Part shown: in pieces, positions 22,074 through 30,665 of the stretch
How positions within the stretch are numbered: the first letter of the stretch is position 1
How the letters are laid out: every line of letters begins with the position of its first letter
DNA from: JAFAGX01 sp035624215
GTDB lineage: Bacteria > Acidobacteriota > Terriglobia > Terriglobales > Acidobacteriaceae
DNA length: 33,780 nucleotides
Direction of reading: 5' to 3'
NCBI GenBank assembly: GCA_035624215.1
Contig: DASPRY010000074.1
Span: 1 to 33,780, forward strand
Notes under the pieces: model-generated
What the model was told of the DNA's origin: nothing
Database searches by the model: none
What the model saw: the letters and a program-made list of their open reading frames with translations, nothing else
Made by a program: the position numbers and the translations under genes

Positions 22074-23549
22074 TTATTTTTTCGGCTCAATCGCGATCAG
22101 ACGATGGCGCGCCTGCCACTCTTGATCCGGATATTCTCCTTGAGCAACTTCCAGAAACTTATGATAATTTTCCGCCGCCTGCTTGTACTCTCGCAAATGG
22201 TCGTAAGCTGTGGCACGAAGGAAATAACTGACCGGAATTTCTGGCAGGTATTTGGCGCGCGCATCCGCTGCCTTGATCGCCAGTTCGTAATTCTTGTTTT
22301 CGTTGGCGGCTACCGCCAGATCGCCGTAGGCTGCGCCGAGATCTGGTTTCAACTTTACCGTAGTCAACAGTTCCTGCTGGGCTAAAGCAAACTTTTTCTG
22401 CTTTAGCAGCACCACGCCGAGCCCATGATGCAATTGGGCGTCGTTCGGGGTTATTGCAATCAGCGACCGATATTGCGCCTCCGCCTGATCGTACTTTTTT
22501 GCGGAGCTGTAAAGATCCGCCAGATCGCGCTGTAGCCCTACATTGTTTGGTTCCAGACTCGCCGCAGTTTGCAATTCGCTGATGGCATCATCGTTGTTTC
22601 CTCTAGCCGCAAGCACCCGACCGAGTTGCATGTGAGCGGCAGCGTCAGCGGGATGTAGAGAGACCAGTTTGCGGAGAACCTCTGCCGCCTCACTAAAGCG
22701 GTTACCACGCATGTAAATATAGGCCAGTTCGGTCAAAGCATCACCTGATCCTGGATCGATCTCGAGAGCCTGCCTGTACTCATGTTCAGCATCGGCAAAC
22801 TGGTTTTCTCTTTCCAGCAGCAGCCCTGCCGAAAGATGGGCTTCGGGATTCTTCGGTTCGAGCGATGCCGCCTGTTTGTAAGCTTCGATGGCTTCTGCAG
22901 GTCGGCTGGTCTCCAGGACATGAGCCAGCGAGAGCCACGCACGAGCATGACCTTCATCTGTGTTGGCTGTAGGCTTTAGCATGGTTGCTGCGCGAAGAAA
23001 CTGTTCGGCATCTGGCTGGCCCGCCTTCGCCAGCATCAGGCCAAGATTCAAGTTCGATTCGAAGACTCCGGGCTTGGCAGCCACCGATTTCCGATATGCG
23101 GCCATCGCCTCCTGAGTATTGCCCAATGCGTTTTCAGCAAACCCCAAGTCAAACCAAGCCTGATAGTTCGCGGGATCGGCTGACACCACTTTCTTCAGCA
23201 GTGGTTCAGCAGACGCGTAATCTTTCTTCTCAATAGCGGCTTCCGCTTGCAAAAGCTCGGTCGGAAAAGACGAGTCCTGCTCCTCGACCCGATGATGCCG
23301 AACCGTCTGGCCCGCGGTCTGCGCCCGCGAAATTCCCGACCCAACAACTCCTAGTGTAAGAGCGAGCAGGAGGGAAGCAACGATTGTCATTGGCGTCAAA
23401 ACAGTGCGGCTATCACGACTCCTTAGGCTAAAAGGGAACCTCAGGCGTTCCTGAATGGCGTACCCTTTCCGGACCACGCCGACATAAAGTCGTTCTGGGA
23501 CTTTCAAAACCGGCCTTTCGCCGAAATTAACTTCTCTACTCGCTGCCAT
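22074..23549 (-). CDS. TPR-repeat protein, exported or membrane-anchored
   Basis: 491 residues with about ten tetratricopeptide repeats from ~95 to the end (for example AWFDLGFAENALGNTQEAMAAYRKSVAAKP). An internal hydrophobic segment at ~54-78 (MTIVASLLLALTLGVVGS) would anchor or export it. ATG 23549 overlaps the end of uvrA by 14 bp; an alternative ATG at 23390 would make the hydrophobic stretch a standard signal peptide, but no ribosome binding site is seen for either. Likely a periplasmic scaffold acting with the two small helical proteins encoded downstream. Confidence 0.88.
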   Translation of the reverse strand: MAASREVNFGERPVLKVPERLYVGVVRKGYAIQERLRFPFSLRSRDSRTVLTPMTIVASLLLALTLGVVGSGISRAQTAGQTVRHHRVEEQDSSFPTELLQAEAAIEKKDYASAEPLLKKVVSADPANYQAWFDLGFAENALGNTQEAMAAYRKSVAAKPGVFESNLNLGLMLAKAGQPDAEQFLRAATMLKPTANTDEGHARAWLSLAHVLETSRPAEAIEAYKQAASLEPKNPEAHLSAGLLLERENQFADAEHEYRQALEIDPGSGDALTELAYIYMRGNRFSEAAEVLRKLVSLHPADAAAHMQLGRVLAARGNNDDAISELQTAASLEPNNVGLQRDLADLYSSAKKYDQAEAQYRSLIAITPNDAQLHHGLGVVLLKQKKFALAQQELLTTVKLKPDLGAAYGDLAVAANENKNYELAIKAADARAKYLPEIPVSYFLRATAYDHLREYKQAAENYHKFLEVAQGEYPDQEWQARHRLIAIEPKK

Positions 23550-26439
23550 TTCGCGAAAATCCGTTCCCGTTCAAAACCCGCGCCAGAAACTGCCCCGTAT
23601 AGGATTGCGGCAGTTGCGAAATTGCTTCCGGGGTTCCTACTCCCACAATATAGCCGCCGCGCTCTCCGCCTTCAGGACCAAGATCGATGACCCAATCCGC
23701 GGTCTTGATGACCTCCAAGTTGTGCTCGATCACGAGGATCGAGCCGCCTGCATCGATAAGACGCCGAAAGGCAGCCAGCAGTTTACTGATGTCATCGAAG
23801 TGCAGGCCAGTTGTGGGCTCATCAAAAATGTACAAAATGTGCGGTCGCGCTCCCTGGCGAGCGCGGCCACTTTCTCGCGATGCCGGCTGCAGATGCGCGG
23901 CCAGCTTCATGCGCTGCGCTTCGCCACCTGAAAGGGTCGTTGCAGATTGTCCGAGCCGCAAGTATCCGAGACCGACCTCATCCAGAATCCGCAATTTCTC
24001 AGTGATTTTGGGAGCGCTGGCGAAAAACTGCATTGCCTCCTGTACGGTTAAATTGAGCACCTCGTGGATATTCTTGCCGTGGTAACGCGCCTCCAGAATT
24101 TGCGGTTTGTAACGAGTGCCCTTGCACTCCTCGCAGATCAATTCAACATCTGCGAGAAACTGCATCTCGACAGTCACGGTTCCATCCCCCTGACAGGCTT
24201 CGCATCTTCCCCCGGGGACGTTGAATGAGAAATGCCCTGCTGTAAAGCCGCGCTTCTTGGATTCCGGAAGCGAGGCAAATAATTCACGGATCGCGTCGAA
24301 CGCCTTTATGTAAGTTACCGGGTTCGACCGTGGAGTACGTCCGATTGGCGACTGGTCGACCAGCACAACTTCGTCAATGAACTCGGCGCCTACAACACGA
24401 TCCCACGCGGGCGAGGCCGGTGCACCGTTACTCTGCTTTGCGGCCGATAAAGCCTGAAACAAAACATCGTGCAGCAGAGTGGATTTGCCAGACCCGGAGA
24501 CTCCGGTAATGGCCACCAGCATTCGCAGCGGGATCGTCAAGTCGAGATGCTTCAGGTTGTGGGCTCGCGCGCCGAAAACTCGGATCTGCTGTGAGCCCGG
24601 TTTGCGCCGTGAACCCGGCACCTGGATTCGCAGCTCGTCCGCGAGATAACGACCGGTGAGGGAACTGCGGACTTTCTTAATTTGATCATAGGTGGTGGCC
24701 GCGATAAGCTTGCCGCCATTTTCTCCGGCGCCCGGTCCGAGATCGAGAATCACATCGGAAGCGCGCATGACATCAGGATCGTGCTCCACCACCAGGATGG
24801 TATTCCCCAGGTCGCGCAGATCATGCAGAATCTTAATCAGCCGGTGGGTGTCGCGGCTGTGCAGCCCGATAGACGGCTCGTCCAACACGTAAAGAGTTCC
24901 CACCAGGCGCGAACCCAAAGACGTAGCGAGCTGAATGCGCTGGGCCTCACCACCGGACAGGGTGGAAGACAGCCGATCGAGCGTGAGATACTCGAGCCCA
25001 ACTTCGTTCAAGAAGCGCAGCCGCTCCTGAATTTCCTGTAGCAGTTTACCGGCGATTCCTGCTTCCTGTTCCGTCAACTCCAGGTCCGCGAAGAAATTGG
25101 AGGCTGCCTCGATGGTCATGCGGCAAACGTCGCAAATATTCTTACCATTGATTTTCACCTGCCGGGCCTCGAGCCGCAGGCGAGATCCTTCGCAGTCAGA
25201 GCAAAGCGAATAGCCGCGGTAGCGGCTGATGAAAACCCGCACGTGCAACTTGTATTTCTTGCGTTCGAGGTAATTGAAAAAACCGCGAACGCCGAAAAAT
25301 CGTCCGTCACCCTCAATCACCAGTCGTTGCTGTTCAGGATCGAGTTCGACCCAGGGCACGTCCATGGGGATCCCCGCCTGACGGGCAAAGCGCTTCAGTT
25401 CCGTTGCGAGGCTCCGATATTTCGGCTTGGTCCAGGGTTCAATCGCACCTTCACTCAAAGCCTTAGACTTGTCAGGAATCACGAGATCCAAATCAAAATC
25501 AATGGTGTTGCCGAAGCCCTGGCAACGTGGGCAGGCGCCGTAAGGATTATTGAAGGAAAAAAGGCGTGGTTCCGGCTCTTCATACCGAACGTTGCAACCC
25601 TTACACTCAAAACGTTGCGAAAAGCGCAGACGATCTGGTGCCTGTTCCTCCGGCGGTACGGTCTCGAAAATTACCTCTCCGGATTCGCGATAGCTGATTT
25701 CGATGGCATCGACAATGCGCGCTCGCGCCTCAGCCGAAACCGCTAAACGATCCACCAGCAGGAAAACCGGCTCGGCGAAGTTCACATCCAGCAGAGATTC
25801 CGGAGTTGAAAACTCGAATATCCGGCCGTTCTGGTAGAGCCGGTTAAAGCCGCGGGTACGCAGATCCAGAAGCCGGGACTTCAACGCATCTGAGACGCCA
25901 GCGCTGTTCTCCTTTTTCCGTTGCCGGCGCTTTTTGTCAGATACGCGGTGAACTTCGAGTTCGGGCTTTTGCAAGGGGAACAGCACTTTTAAGCGTGTGC
26001 CTTCGCCCAGAGCCAGCACGGACGCAGCTACCTCATCCACCGTGTCCCTTCTGACTTCTTGCCCGCACTTTTCGCAGTAAGTTCTGCCCACGCGGGCAAA
26101 AAGCAATCGCAAGTAATCGTAGATTTCGGTGGCCGTGCCCACGGTAGAGCGTGGGTTGCGGGTGCTGTTTTTCTGCCGGATTGCGACCGCCGGAGCGATG
26201 CCATCAATTATGTCCGCATCAGGCTTTTCAATTCTTTCCAGAAACTGCCTTGCATAGGCGGATAGAGACTCCACGTAGCGGCGCTGTCCTTCGGCATAAA
26301 TCGTGTCGAAGGCCAGCGATGACTTGCCTGAACCCGACACGCCGGTCACAACTGTCAGCGAGTTATGCGGGATTTCAAAATCGATGCTCTTAAGGTTATG
26401 GACCCGAGCCCCGCGAACAACAATGTTTTCCGTGGACAT
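23536..26439 (-). CDS. uvrA: Excinuclease ABC subunit A
   Basis: The DNA-damage-sensing ATPase of nucleotide excision repair, 967 residues from the chosen ATG. It has two ABC modules with Walker A GVSGSGKSS near the N-terminus and GVSGSGKST in the second half, both LSGGEAQR signatures, and the zinc sites CKGC...CPRC and CEAC...CEEC, plus UvrB-contact features of normal length. ATG 26439 starts MSTENIVVRGARVHNLK, the usual UvrA N-terminus; the upstream in-frame extension is charged and non-conserved. It heads a minus-strand operon with the TPR protein, overlapping it by 14 bp. No LexA box is obvious. Confidence 0.96.
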   Translation of the reverse strand: MSTENIVVRGARVHNLKSIDFEIPHNSLTVVTGVSGSGKSSLAFDTIYAEGQRRYVESLSAYARQFLERIEKPDADIIDGIAPAVAIRQKNSTRNPRSTVGTATEIYDYLRLLFARVGRTYCEKCGQEVRRDTVDEVAASVLALGEGTRLKVLFPLQKPELEVHRVSDKKRRQRKKENSAGVSDALKSRLLDLRTRGFNRLYQNGRIFEFSTPESLLDVNFAEPVFLLVDRLAVSAEARARIVDAIEISYRESGEVIFETVPPEEQAPDRLRFSQRFECKGCNVRYEEPEPRLFSFNNPYGACPRCQGFGNTIDFDLDLVIPDKSKALSEGAIEPWTKPKYRSLATELKRFARQAGIPMDVPWVELDPEQQRLVIEGDGRFFGVRGFFNYLERKKYKLHVRVFISRYRGYSLCSDCEGSRLRLEARQVKINGKNICDVCRMTIEAASNFFADLELTEQEAGIAGKLLQEIQERLRFLNEVGLEYLTLDRLSSTLSGGEAQRIQLATSLGSRLVGTLYVLDEPSIGLHSRDTHRLIKILHDLRDLGNTILVVEHDPDVMRASDVILDLGPGAGENGGKLIAATTYDQIKKVRSSLTGRYLADELRIQVPGSRRKPGSQQIRVFGARAHNLKHLDLTIPLRMLVAITGVSGSGKSTLLHDVLFQALSAAKQSNGAPASPAWDRVVGAEFIDEVVLVDQSPIGRTPRSNPVTYIKAFDAIRELFASLPESKKRGFTAGHFSFNVPGGRCEACQGDGTVTVEMQFLADVELICEECKGTRYKPQILEARYHGKNIHEVLNLTVQEAMQFFASAPKITEKLRILDEVGLGYLRLGQSATTLSGGEAQRMKLAAHLQPASRESGRARQGARPHILYIFDEPTTGLHFDDISKLLAAFRRLIDAGGSILVIEHNLEVIKTADWVIDLGPEGGERGGYIVGVGTPEAISQLPQSYTGQFLARVLNGNGFSRNGSE

Positions 26440-26528
26440 CACTGAAGGGGTCGCCTTCCGTTCTCCTTTCGGGCCGTCTCCATGTGCCGAGTCCTCAGAA
26501 AGGTCCAAGAAGGAGGGCGAATCTACTT

Positions 26529-26534
26529 ATTATA
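26529..26534 (-). promoter_or_regulatory. -10 box upstream of uvrA
   Basis: On the minus strand TATAAT lies about 90 bp upstream of the uvrA ATG. No good -35 hexamer is visible at the expected spacing. Confidence 0.35.
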
Positions 26535-26633
26535 GACGGATCAGGAATTGAACTGACTTGGGCTGGGAAAAGAGGCTAATATCAGTTTTTCGGCCAGCGA
26601 AGGAACGTTTCAACGATCGCGTAAGCGGCGCTG

Positions 26634-26981
26634 ATGATCGTATCCCTAACTACCACATTGTCCGACGCTATTTCCCTCACTCGCTCGCGGAGCTTGGTCT
26701 GGCTGCAGGCTCTCGCCGTTTTTCTCTTTCAGTTGCCTGACTTCTCCGATCTTTATTCGGGGAGTAAGAACAATGTTTACAACGTGCTTTGGGTCCTGGT
26801 TTTTGGCTTTGCGACCCTCAACATTCTCGGACTGGTATTGCGCCGTTTCGACCCTCGCCGAAGCAGCCTGAATTTTGGCGAGATTCTGGCCATCACCGTC
26901 GTATTTGCCTCCCTGGCGCTTCTGGGGCTTGAGATGCTTAACATCTTCCATATTTTCCCGCTCAAGCTGCAGCCCCGCTAG
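26634..26981 (+). CDS. Small membrane protein, unknown function
   Basis: A 115-residue protein with three likely membrane segments (LVWLQALAVFLFQLPDF, VLWVLVFGFATLNILGLVL, ILAITVVFASLALLGLEML). It is divergent from uvrA and 31 bp upstream of the next gene. No family recognised. Coding potential rests on the coherent transmembrane pattern. Confidence 0.6.
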   Translation: MIVSLTTTLSDAISLTRSRSLVWLQALAVFLFQLPDFSDLYSGSKNNVYNVLWVLVFGFATLNILGLVLRRFDPRRSSLNFGEILAITVVFASLALLGLEMLNIFHIFPLKLQPR

Positions 26982-27001
26982 CAGACTCTCACTTGCGGTA
27001 T

Positions 27002-27026
27002 GATTGCTTTGCATGGCAAAGCAATC
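27002..27026. promoter_or_regulatory. Perfect 11-bp inverted repeat centred on a start codon
   Basis: GATTGCTTTGC and GCAAAGCAATC flank exactly the three bases ATG that start the 102-residue gene. A TATGAT -10-like box (26999-27004) would place transcription start at or next to this ATG, consistent with a leaderless mRNA. It can act as a DNA operator over the start site or as an mRNA hairpin hiding the start codon. Confidence 0.6.
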
Positions 27027-27321
27027 CCCACCCTTCGAAGTCACCTGCCCTTGTTGTAGTGCAGTGTTGAAGGTGGACGCAGCTACTAAGGCCGTGATCG
27101 CCCACACGCCTGCGGTCAAACCGAAGATGTTCGGCGACATTGAAGAAGCGGCCCGCGCTATGAAAGAGCAGGACAGCCGCCGGGAATCAATCTTCCGCCA
27201 ATCGGTCGAAGCTCAGAAACACGCCTCTGACCTACTCGACAAGAAGTTCCAGGAAGCCCTCAAGAAGGCGAAAGAGTCGCCCGATACTGGCAAACCGATT
27301 CGTGATTTCGATCTTGACTAG
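27013..27321 (+). CDS. Small soluble protein with CPCC motif
   Basis: A 102-residue protein beginning MAKQSPPFEVTCPCCSAVLKVD, a one-sided zinc-knuckle-like CPCC strand often seen at protein N-termini, then a mainly helical charged body (DIEEAARAMKEQDSRR, DLLDKKFQEALKKAKE). ATG 27013 is chosen because MAKQSPP fits this type of protein; an upstream in-frame TTG at 27004 lies in the inverted-repeat arm. The start codon is the loop of a perfect 11-bp hairpin. Function unknown. Confidence 0.7.
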   Translation: MAKQSPPFEVTCPCCSAVLKVDAATKAVIAHTPAVKPKMFGDIEEAARAMKEQDSRRESIFRQSVEAQKHASDLLDKKFQEALKKAKESPDTGKPIRDFDLD

Positions 27322-27421
27322 CCTCGCGACGAGGCATCAAGAACATAACGTTTGTTTGTCACAATCTGTGGATTTCTCGGTTGTCTAGTAGTTGGGCATT
27401 GGGGGTACAATCACGCGTCTA

Positions 27422-28084
27422 ATGGCTAGCTCCCCCCTTCTGCTCGGCCATCGTGGCGCACGAGCCTCTTCACTGCCCGAGAACACTTTGCCTTGCTTTG
27501 AGTTAGCTCTTTCGCATGGCTGCGACGGCTTTGAGTTCGACGTGCGGCTCGCAGGCTGCAGCTGCGCTGTCGTCTGTCATGACGCCCAAGTCCGTGGAAC
27601 CCCCGTTTCTGACATCTACGACACAAAATCGTTCAACTTACCTGTGCTACAGGACGTCTTAGGTGCCTTCGCAAAACGAGCTTTCCTGGACATTGAACTG
27701 AAAGTGCCGGGGCTATCTTCTGAATTGTTGCTGGCCATCAGCCAGGACCTTCCGGAACGCGGCTACGTAGTGTCGTCGTTCCAATCGGACGTGTTGCTCG
27801 ACATCAATGCTCGCAATAGTCTGGTCCCTCTCGGGATTATCTGCGACGACCAAAATCAAATTCAGAGTTGGAGAGACCTCCCGGTTCAATACGCAGTCCC
27901 ACAGTATTCGCTCATTACGCCCAGGCTGGTGGAAGACGTGCATGCCGCCGGTAAGATGTTGTTGGCTTGGACCGTAAATGACCGGCGGCAAATGCTGCGG
28001 CTGGCCGAGTGGGGCGTTGACGGGATAATCTCAGACGAGACGGAGTTGCTGGTTTCGACCCTTCGTCCGTCCACCTACGGATGA
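27422..28084 (+). CDS. Glycerophosphodiester phosphodiesterase
   Basis: A 220-residue GDPD-family TIM-barrel enzyme that hydrolyses glycerophosphodiesters to glycerol-3-phosphate and an alcohol. The N-terminal signature GHRGA...PENTL (H10, E20) is followed by the metal ligands E38 and D40 (FEFDVRL) and catalytic H53 (VVCHDAQ). The late WTVNDRRQMLRLAEWGVDGI and IISDE segments complete the fold. There is no signal peptide, so it is cytoplasmic like UgpQ. ATG 27422 starts directly before the barrel; no strong ribosome binding site is seen. It converges with glpD over 7 bp; the two act in succession on glycerol-3-phosphate. Confidence 0.9.
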   Translation: MASSPLLLGHRGARASSLPENTLPCFELALSHGCDGFEFDVRLAGCSCAVVCHDAQVRGTPVSDIYDTKSFNLPVLQDVLGAFAKRAFLDIELKVPGLSSELLLAISQDLPERGYVVSSFQSDVLLDINARNSLVPLGIICDDQNQIQSWRDLPVQYAVPQYSLITPRLVEDVHAAGKMLLAWTVNDRRQMLRLAEWGVDGIISDETELLVSTLRPSTYG

Positions 28085-28091
28085 GTTACGG

Positions 28092-29735
28092 CTAGGAGCG
28101 GGGTCCCGCGTCCACGTGCGACGGCGATTGTGGACTTCCCTCTCTTTGCAGGAACGAACTGCATTCGGCTTCGAAGTGCTCCAGTTCGACGCCAGCACGA
28201 GCGTCGTCCCAACCCATCGCCGCCGCGATGCGTGAGGCGGCTGTACGCCCGCATTCCGCCGACCAGCAGGCCCCTAACGCCACAGGGACCCTCCGCAAAA
28301 GCACGTCGCCCAGAGTACTCGCAGATTGGTTCTCGAAGGCATCGACAGCTTCCGCCACAACATGGTCTGTATGTGGGCACAGGCAAGTGCGCAATCTGGG
28401 ATCCTTGTGCAGGGTCCGGGCGATTTCCAGCGATCGTGGCCCATACCATTCGAACAGCACGCTCGCGGATTTATGCCCTATGCCAGCAACAGCGGAAATC
28501 TCAGCAATCGCTCGCTCACTGAGTCTATCCCCGAGTTCTGCAGGCACATCTATGGCTGGCACGCCGGACCGTCGAATACCCATCTTTTCCGCGCATTCCC
28601 GGGCAACGCTGCCCGCTGTAGTCAATTTGCCACCGACTAGCGAAATCATGCCGGCCGCGCCTTCCGATCCATGATCGTGGAAACAGTGCCGACGTGTGAT
28701 GGCCAACGGCTCCGATTGCGGAGAGTACGGCAGCGGCCGTATGCCTGCAAACGAGTAGCGGACATCGCGGCGCGAAACCTCTGCCAGCGGAAACAAGCGG
28801 CGGAGCGAACGTAAAAGATATTCGATCTCGTCATGCGACGGCCGGACACAAGCGGGATCGCTGCTATCTGGAACTTCAGTCGTGCCCACTAAAATCTGCT
28901 CATTCCAAGGAATGACGAAAATGGGACGCCCGTCGACGGCTTCGGTGTACACCGCCGTTTCGGGCGCTCCCGTAAACTTTGGTAGCACAATATGGGATCC
29001 GCGAACCCCACCAACCATCGGTTTTGCCGCTCGAATGCCGGAATCCTGGCAAATCTTGTCCGCCCAGGGACCTGTAGCATTGACGATCCAGGTAGCTTCG
29101 ACGCTTTCCTCGAGGCCACTGAGCTCATCACGCAACAATGCACCTTTTACCTTTCCGTTCGCGATCTGCACTGCAAGAACCCGTGTGTGATTACGTGCCA
29201 CACAACCTGCACGCATTGCTTCCACCAGCCATTCCGCTACCAACAGCTCAGGAAATTCACACTGGGCGTCCTCGAAATTGAAGATAGAAAACCTCCGGCC
29301 AGCATCCAGCAACCGCTCGAGACGATTTCGTTCTTCACGGCCATCAACTGCTGCACAGCCAGTGCCAGCCATTCGGCGGTATAGCCATAGACCTGCGCGC
29401 ACGGCCAAGGCGTTACGTCGACTACTCTCATCCAAGGCAAGCACAAACTGCAGCGGATGTACAAGGTGCGGGTATTGCTGCAGAAGCTTTTGCCGCTCAC
29501 GCAACGATTCACGCACCTGCGCAATGTCACCCTGCTCCAGGTAACGCAAGCCACCGTGGATGAGGCGCGTGGACCGGCTGGTCGTGCCGGCTGCGAAATC
29601 CTGCAGCTCGACCAAGAGGGTCCGTCGTCCCCCGCGCGCGCATTCGCGCGCGATCGCCACACCATTGATGCCGCCACCGATGACGAGCACTTCGAAGTGC
29701 TCGCCGTTCAGTTCGGTTCGTGGGTTCACGCTCAT
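28092..29735 (-). CDS. glpD: FAD-dependent glycerol-3-phosphate dehydrogenase
   Basis: Oxidises glycerol-3-phosphate to dihydroxyacetone phosphate and passes electrons to quinone at the inner membrane face. The 547-residue protein has an N-terminal Rossmann FAD motif (VLVIGGGINGVAIARECA), the GlpD signatures AAGTTSRSTRLIHGGLRYLE and GGVRGSHIVLP, NATGPWAD, VGTTE, and a C-terminal DAO_C helical domain (CPHTDHVVAEAVDAFE). The length is usual for GlpD. No Shine-Dalgarno is obvious; nested palindromes lie 10-31 bp upstream. It is convergent with gdpD. Confidence 0.93.
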   Translation of the reverse strand: MSVNPRTELNGEHFEVLVIGGGINGVAIARECARGGRRTLLVELQDFAAGTTSRSTRLIHGGLRYLEQGDIAQVRESLRERQKLLQQYPHLVHPLQFVLALDESSRRNALAVRAGLWLYRRMAGTGCAAVDGREERNRLERLLDAGRRFSIFNFEDAQCEFPELLVAEWLVEAMRAGCVARNHTRVLAVQIANGKVKGALLRDELSGLEESVEATWIVNATGPWADKICQDSGIRAAKPMVGGVRGSHIVLPKFTGAPETAVYTEAVDGRPIFVIPWNEQILVGTTEVPDSSDPACVRPSHDEIEYLLRSLRRLFPLAEVSRRDVRYSFAGIRPLPYSPQSEPLAITRRHCFHDHGSEGAAGMISLVGGKLTTAGSVARECAEKMGIRRSGVPAIDVPAELGDRLSERAIAEISAVAGIGHKSASVLFEWYGPRSLEIARTLHKDPRLRTCLCPHTDHVVAEAVDAFENQSASTLGDVLLRRVPVALGACWSAECGRTAASRIAAAMGWDDARAGVELEHFEAECSSFLQREGSPQSPSHVDAGPRS

Positions 29736-30165
29736 GTTTTAGATGCGTATGCATACTGACATACGCCAGAAAGCAGGGACGCAATAACTACCAATCATCT
29801 CTGACAAAAGTACCGGTACTTCGGTTACGGGAGGGAAAATTCCTGCGTTCAGGCAAATCCACCGACGAAGAAGGGGTAGCGGCCTGCGATCCGCTTTCGC
29901 AGTAATGGTTCCGCTCCACGGTCAGGCTCTGTCACCTCTGATCCATCCGCCTTGTGATTCACCGTGACTTTCTGATGCAGGAGGAGAGCGGCGACCTTGA
30001 CGAATCAAGAACAAATTCACAACGTAGAAGATGCCATAGTGGACGAAGCAGATGAAGAAGCCATGGGTCAGCCGGGGTAGGTTAAACCCATTAGCCCACA
30101 ATATTTTACTGGCAGCGGCACGCGTCTGGACGGCAGAGTTACAATAGTGGCGTGGAAGGTGCTGT
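29736..30165. other. Intergenic region upstream of glpD
   Basis: 430 bp with no convincing gene. It contains the nested palindromes at 29745-29766 and a 14-bp perfect palindrome AAGTACCGGTACTT at 29808-29821. A minus-strand frame around 29990-30100 encodes a membrane-like stretch (THGFFICFVHYGIFYVVNLFLI) resembling part of a 2TM-domain protein, possibly a gene remnant, but without intact ends. Confidence 0.4.
29745..29766. promoter_or_regulatory. Nested inverted repeats immediately upstream of glpD
   Basis: GCGTATG and CATACGC are 7-bp arms with an 8-nt spacer. Inside them lies the perfect 10-bp palindrome GTATGCATAC at 29747-29756. The site is 10-31 bp from the glpD ATG, a position suited to a repressor, but the regulator is unknown. 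Confidence 0.4.
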
Positions 30166-30540
30166 ATGACTTTTCGCAGTAGCCGCTTTGCCCGGCTCCT
30201 TGTTGCACTGACGTGCGTCATGCTGTCGTTCTCAGTCGTGTCCGCTGAAGATTCTTACCAGACCGCTACAGTGGCGAGTGTTAGACAAATCAGGCACGCC
30301 AGCGGCCTGAGTCCGAGCCGCTACTCCGGCCCGATTTACTTCACTGTCGATTTTGCCTTTCGTGTTTCCAACGCGAGTTATTGCGTCGGCTATGAGACTC
30401 CTGTTCTAGATGAAGTCCATGATTTGATGGCGGCAAATGGAAAAGACGTGAGAGTTGAAATACGGGGCAAGAAATTAACTGTCACGCTGCCAACCGGTCG
30501 CAGAATAAAGGCTGAACTAGTGAAGCCAACCCAGTGTTGA
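30166..30540 (+). CDS. Small secreted protein, unknown function
   Basis: A 124-residue protein with a Sec signal peptide (LLVALTCVMLSFSVVSAED) and a beta-rich body (DSYQTATVASVRQIRHASG, YFTVDFAFRVSNASYCVGYE, KDVRVEIRGKKLTVTLPTGR). A single Cys lies in the mature mid-region and another at the C-terminus (C124), which could form a disulfide. Alone on the plus strand. I recognise no named family, but the domain reads as a genuine small beta-barrel. Confidence 0.7.
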   Translation: MTFRSSRFARLLVALTCVMLSFSVVSAEDSYQTATVASVRQIRHASGLSPSRYSGPIYFTVDFAFRVSNASYCVGYETPVLDEVHDLMAANGKDVRVEIRGKKLTVTLPTGRRIKAELVKPTQC

Positions 30541-30665
30541 GTCACACTCTGGCCAGGCACGCCCGATTGCTGTTCTGAACCTTCCGACCACACGCGACCA
30601 GCTCTTTTGGGTTTAACTGAGCGTGTTTGTCCCGCCAGCGTTTGATTTCGGCATTGAGGGGTTAA

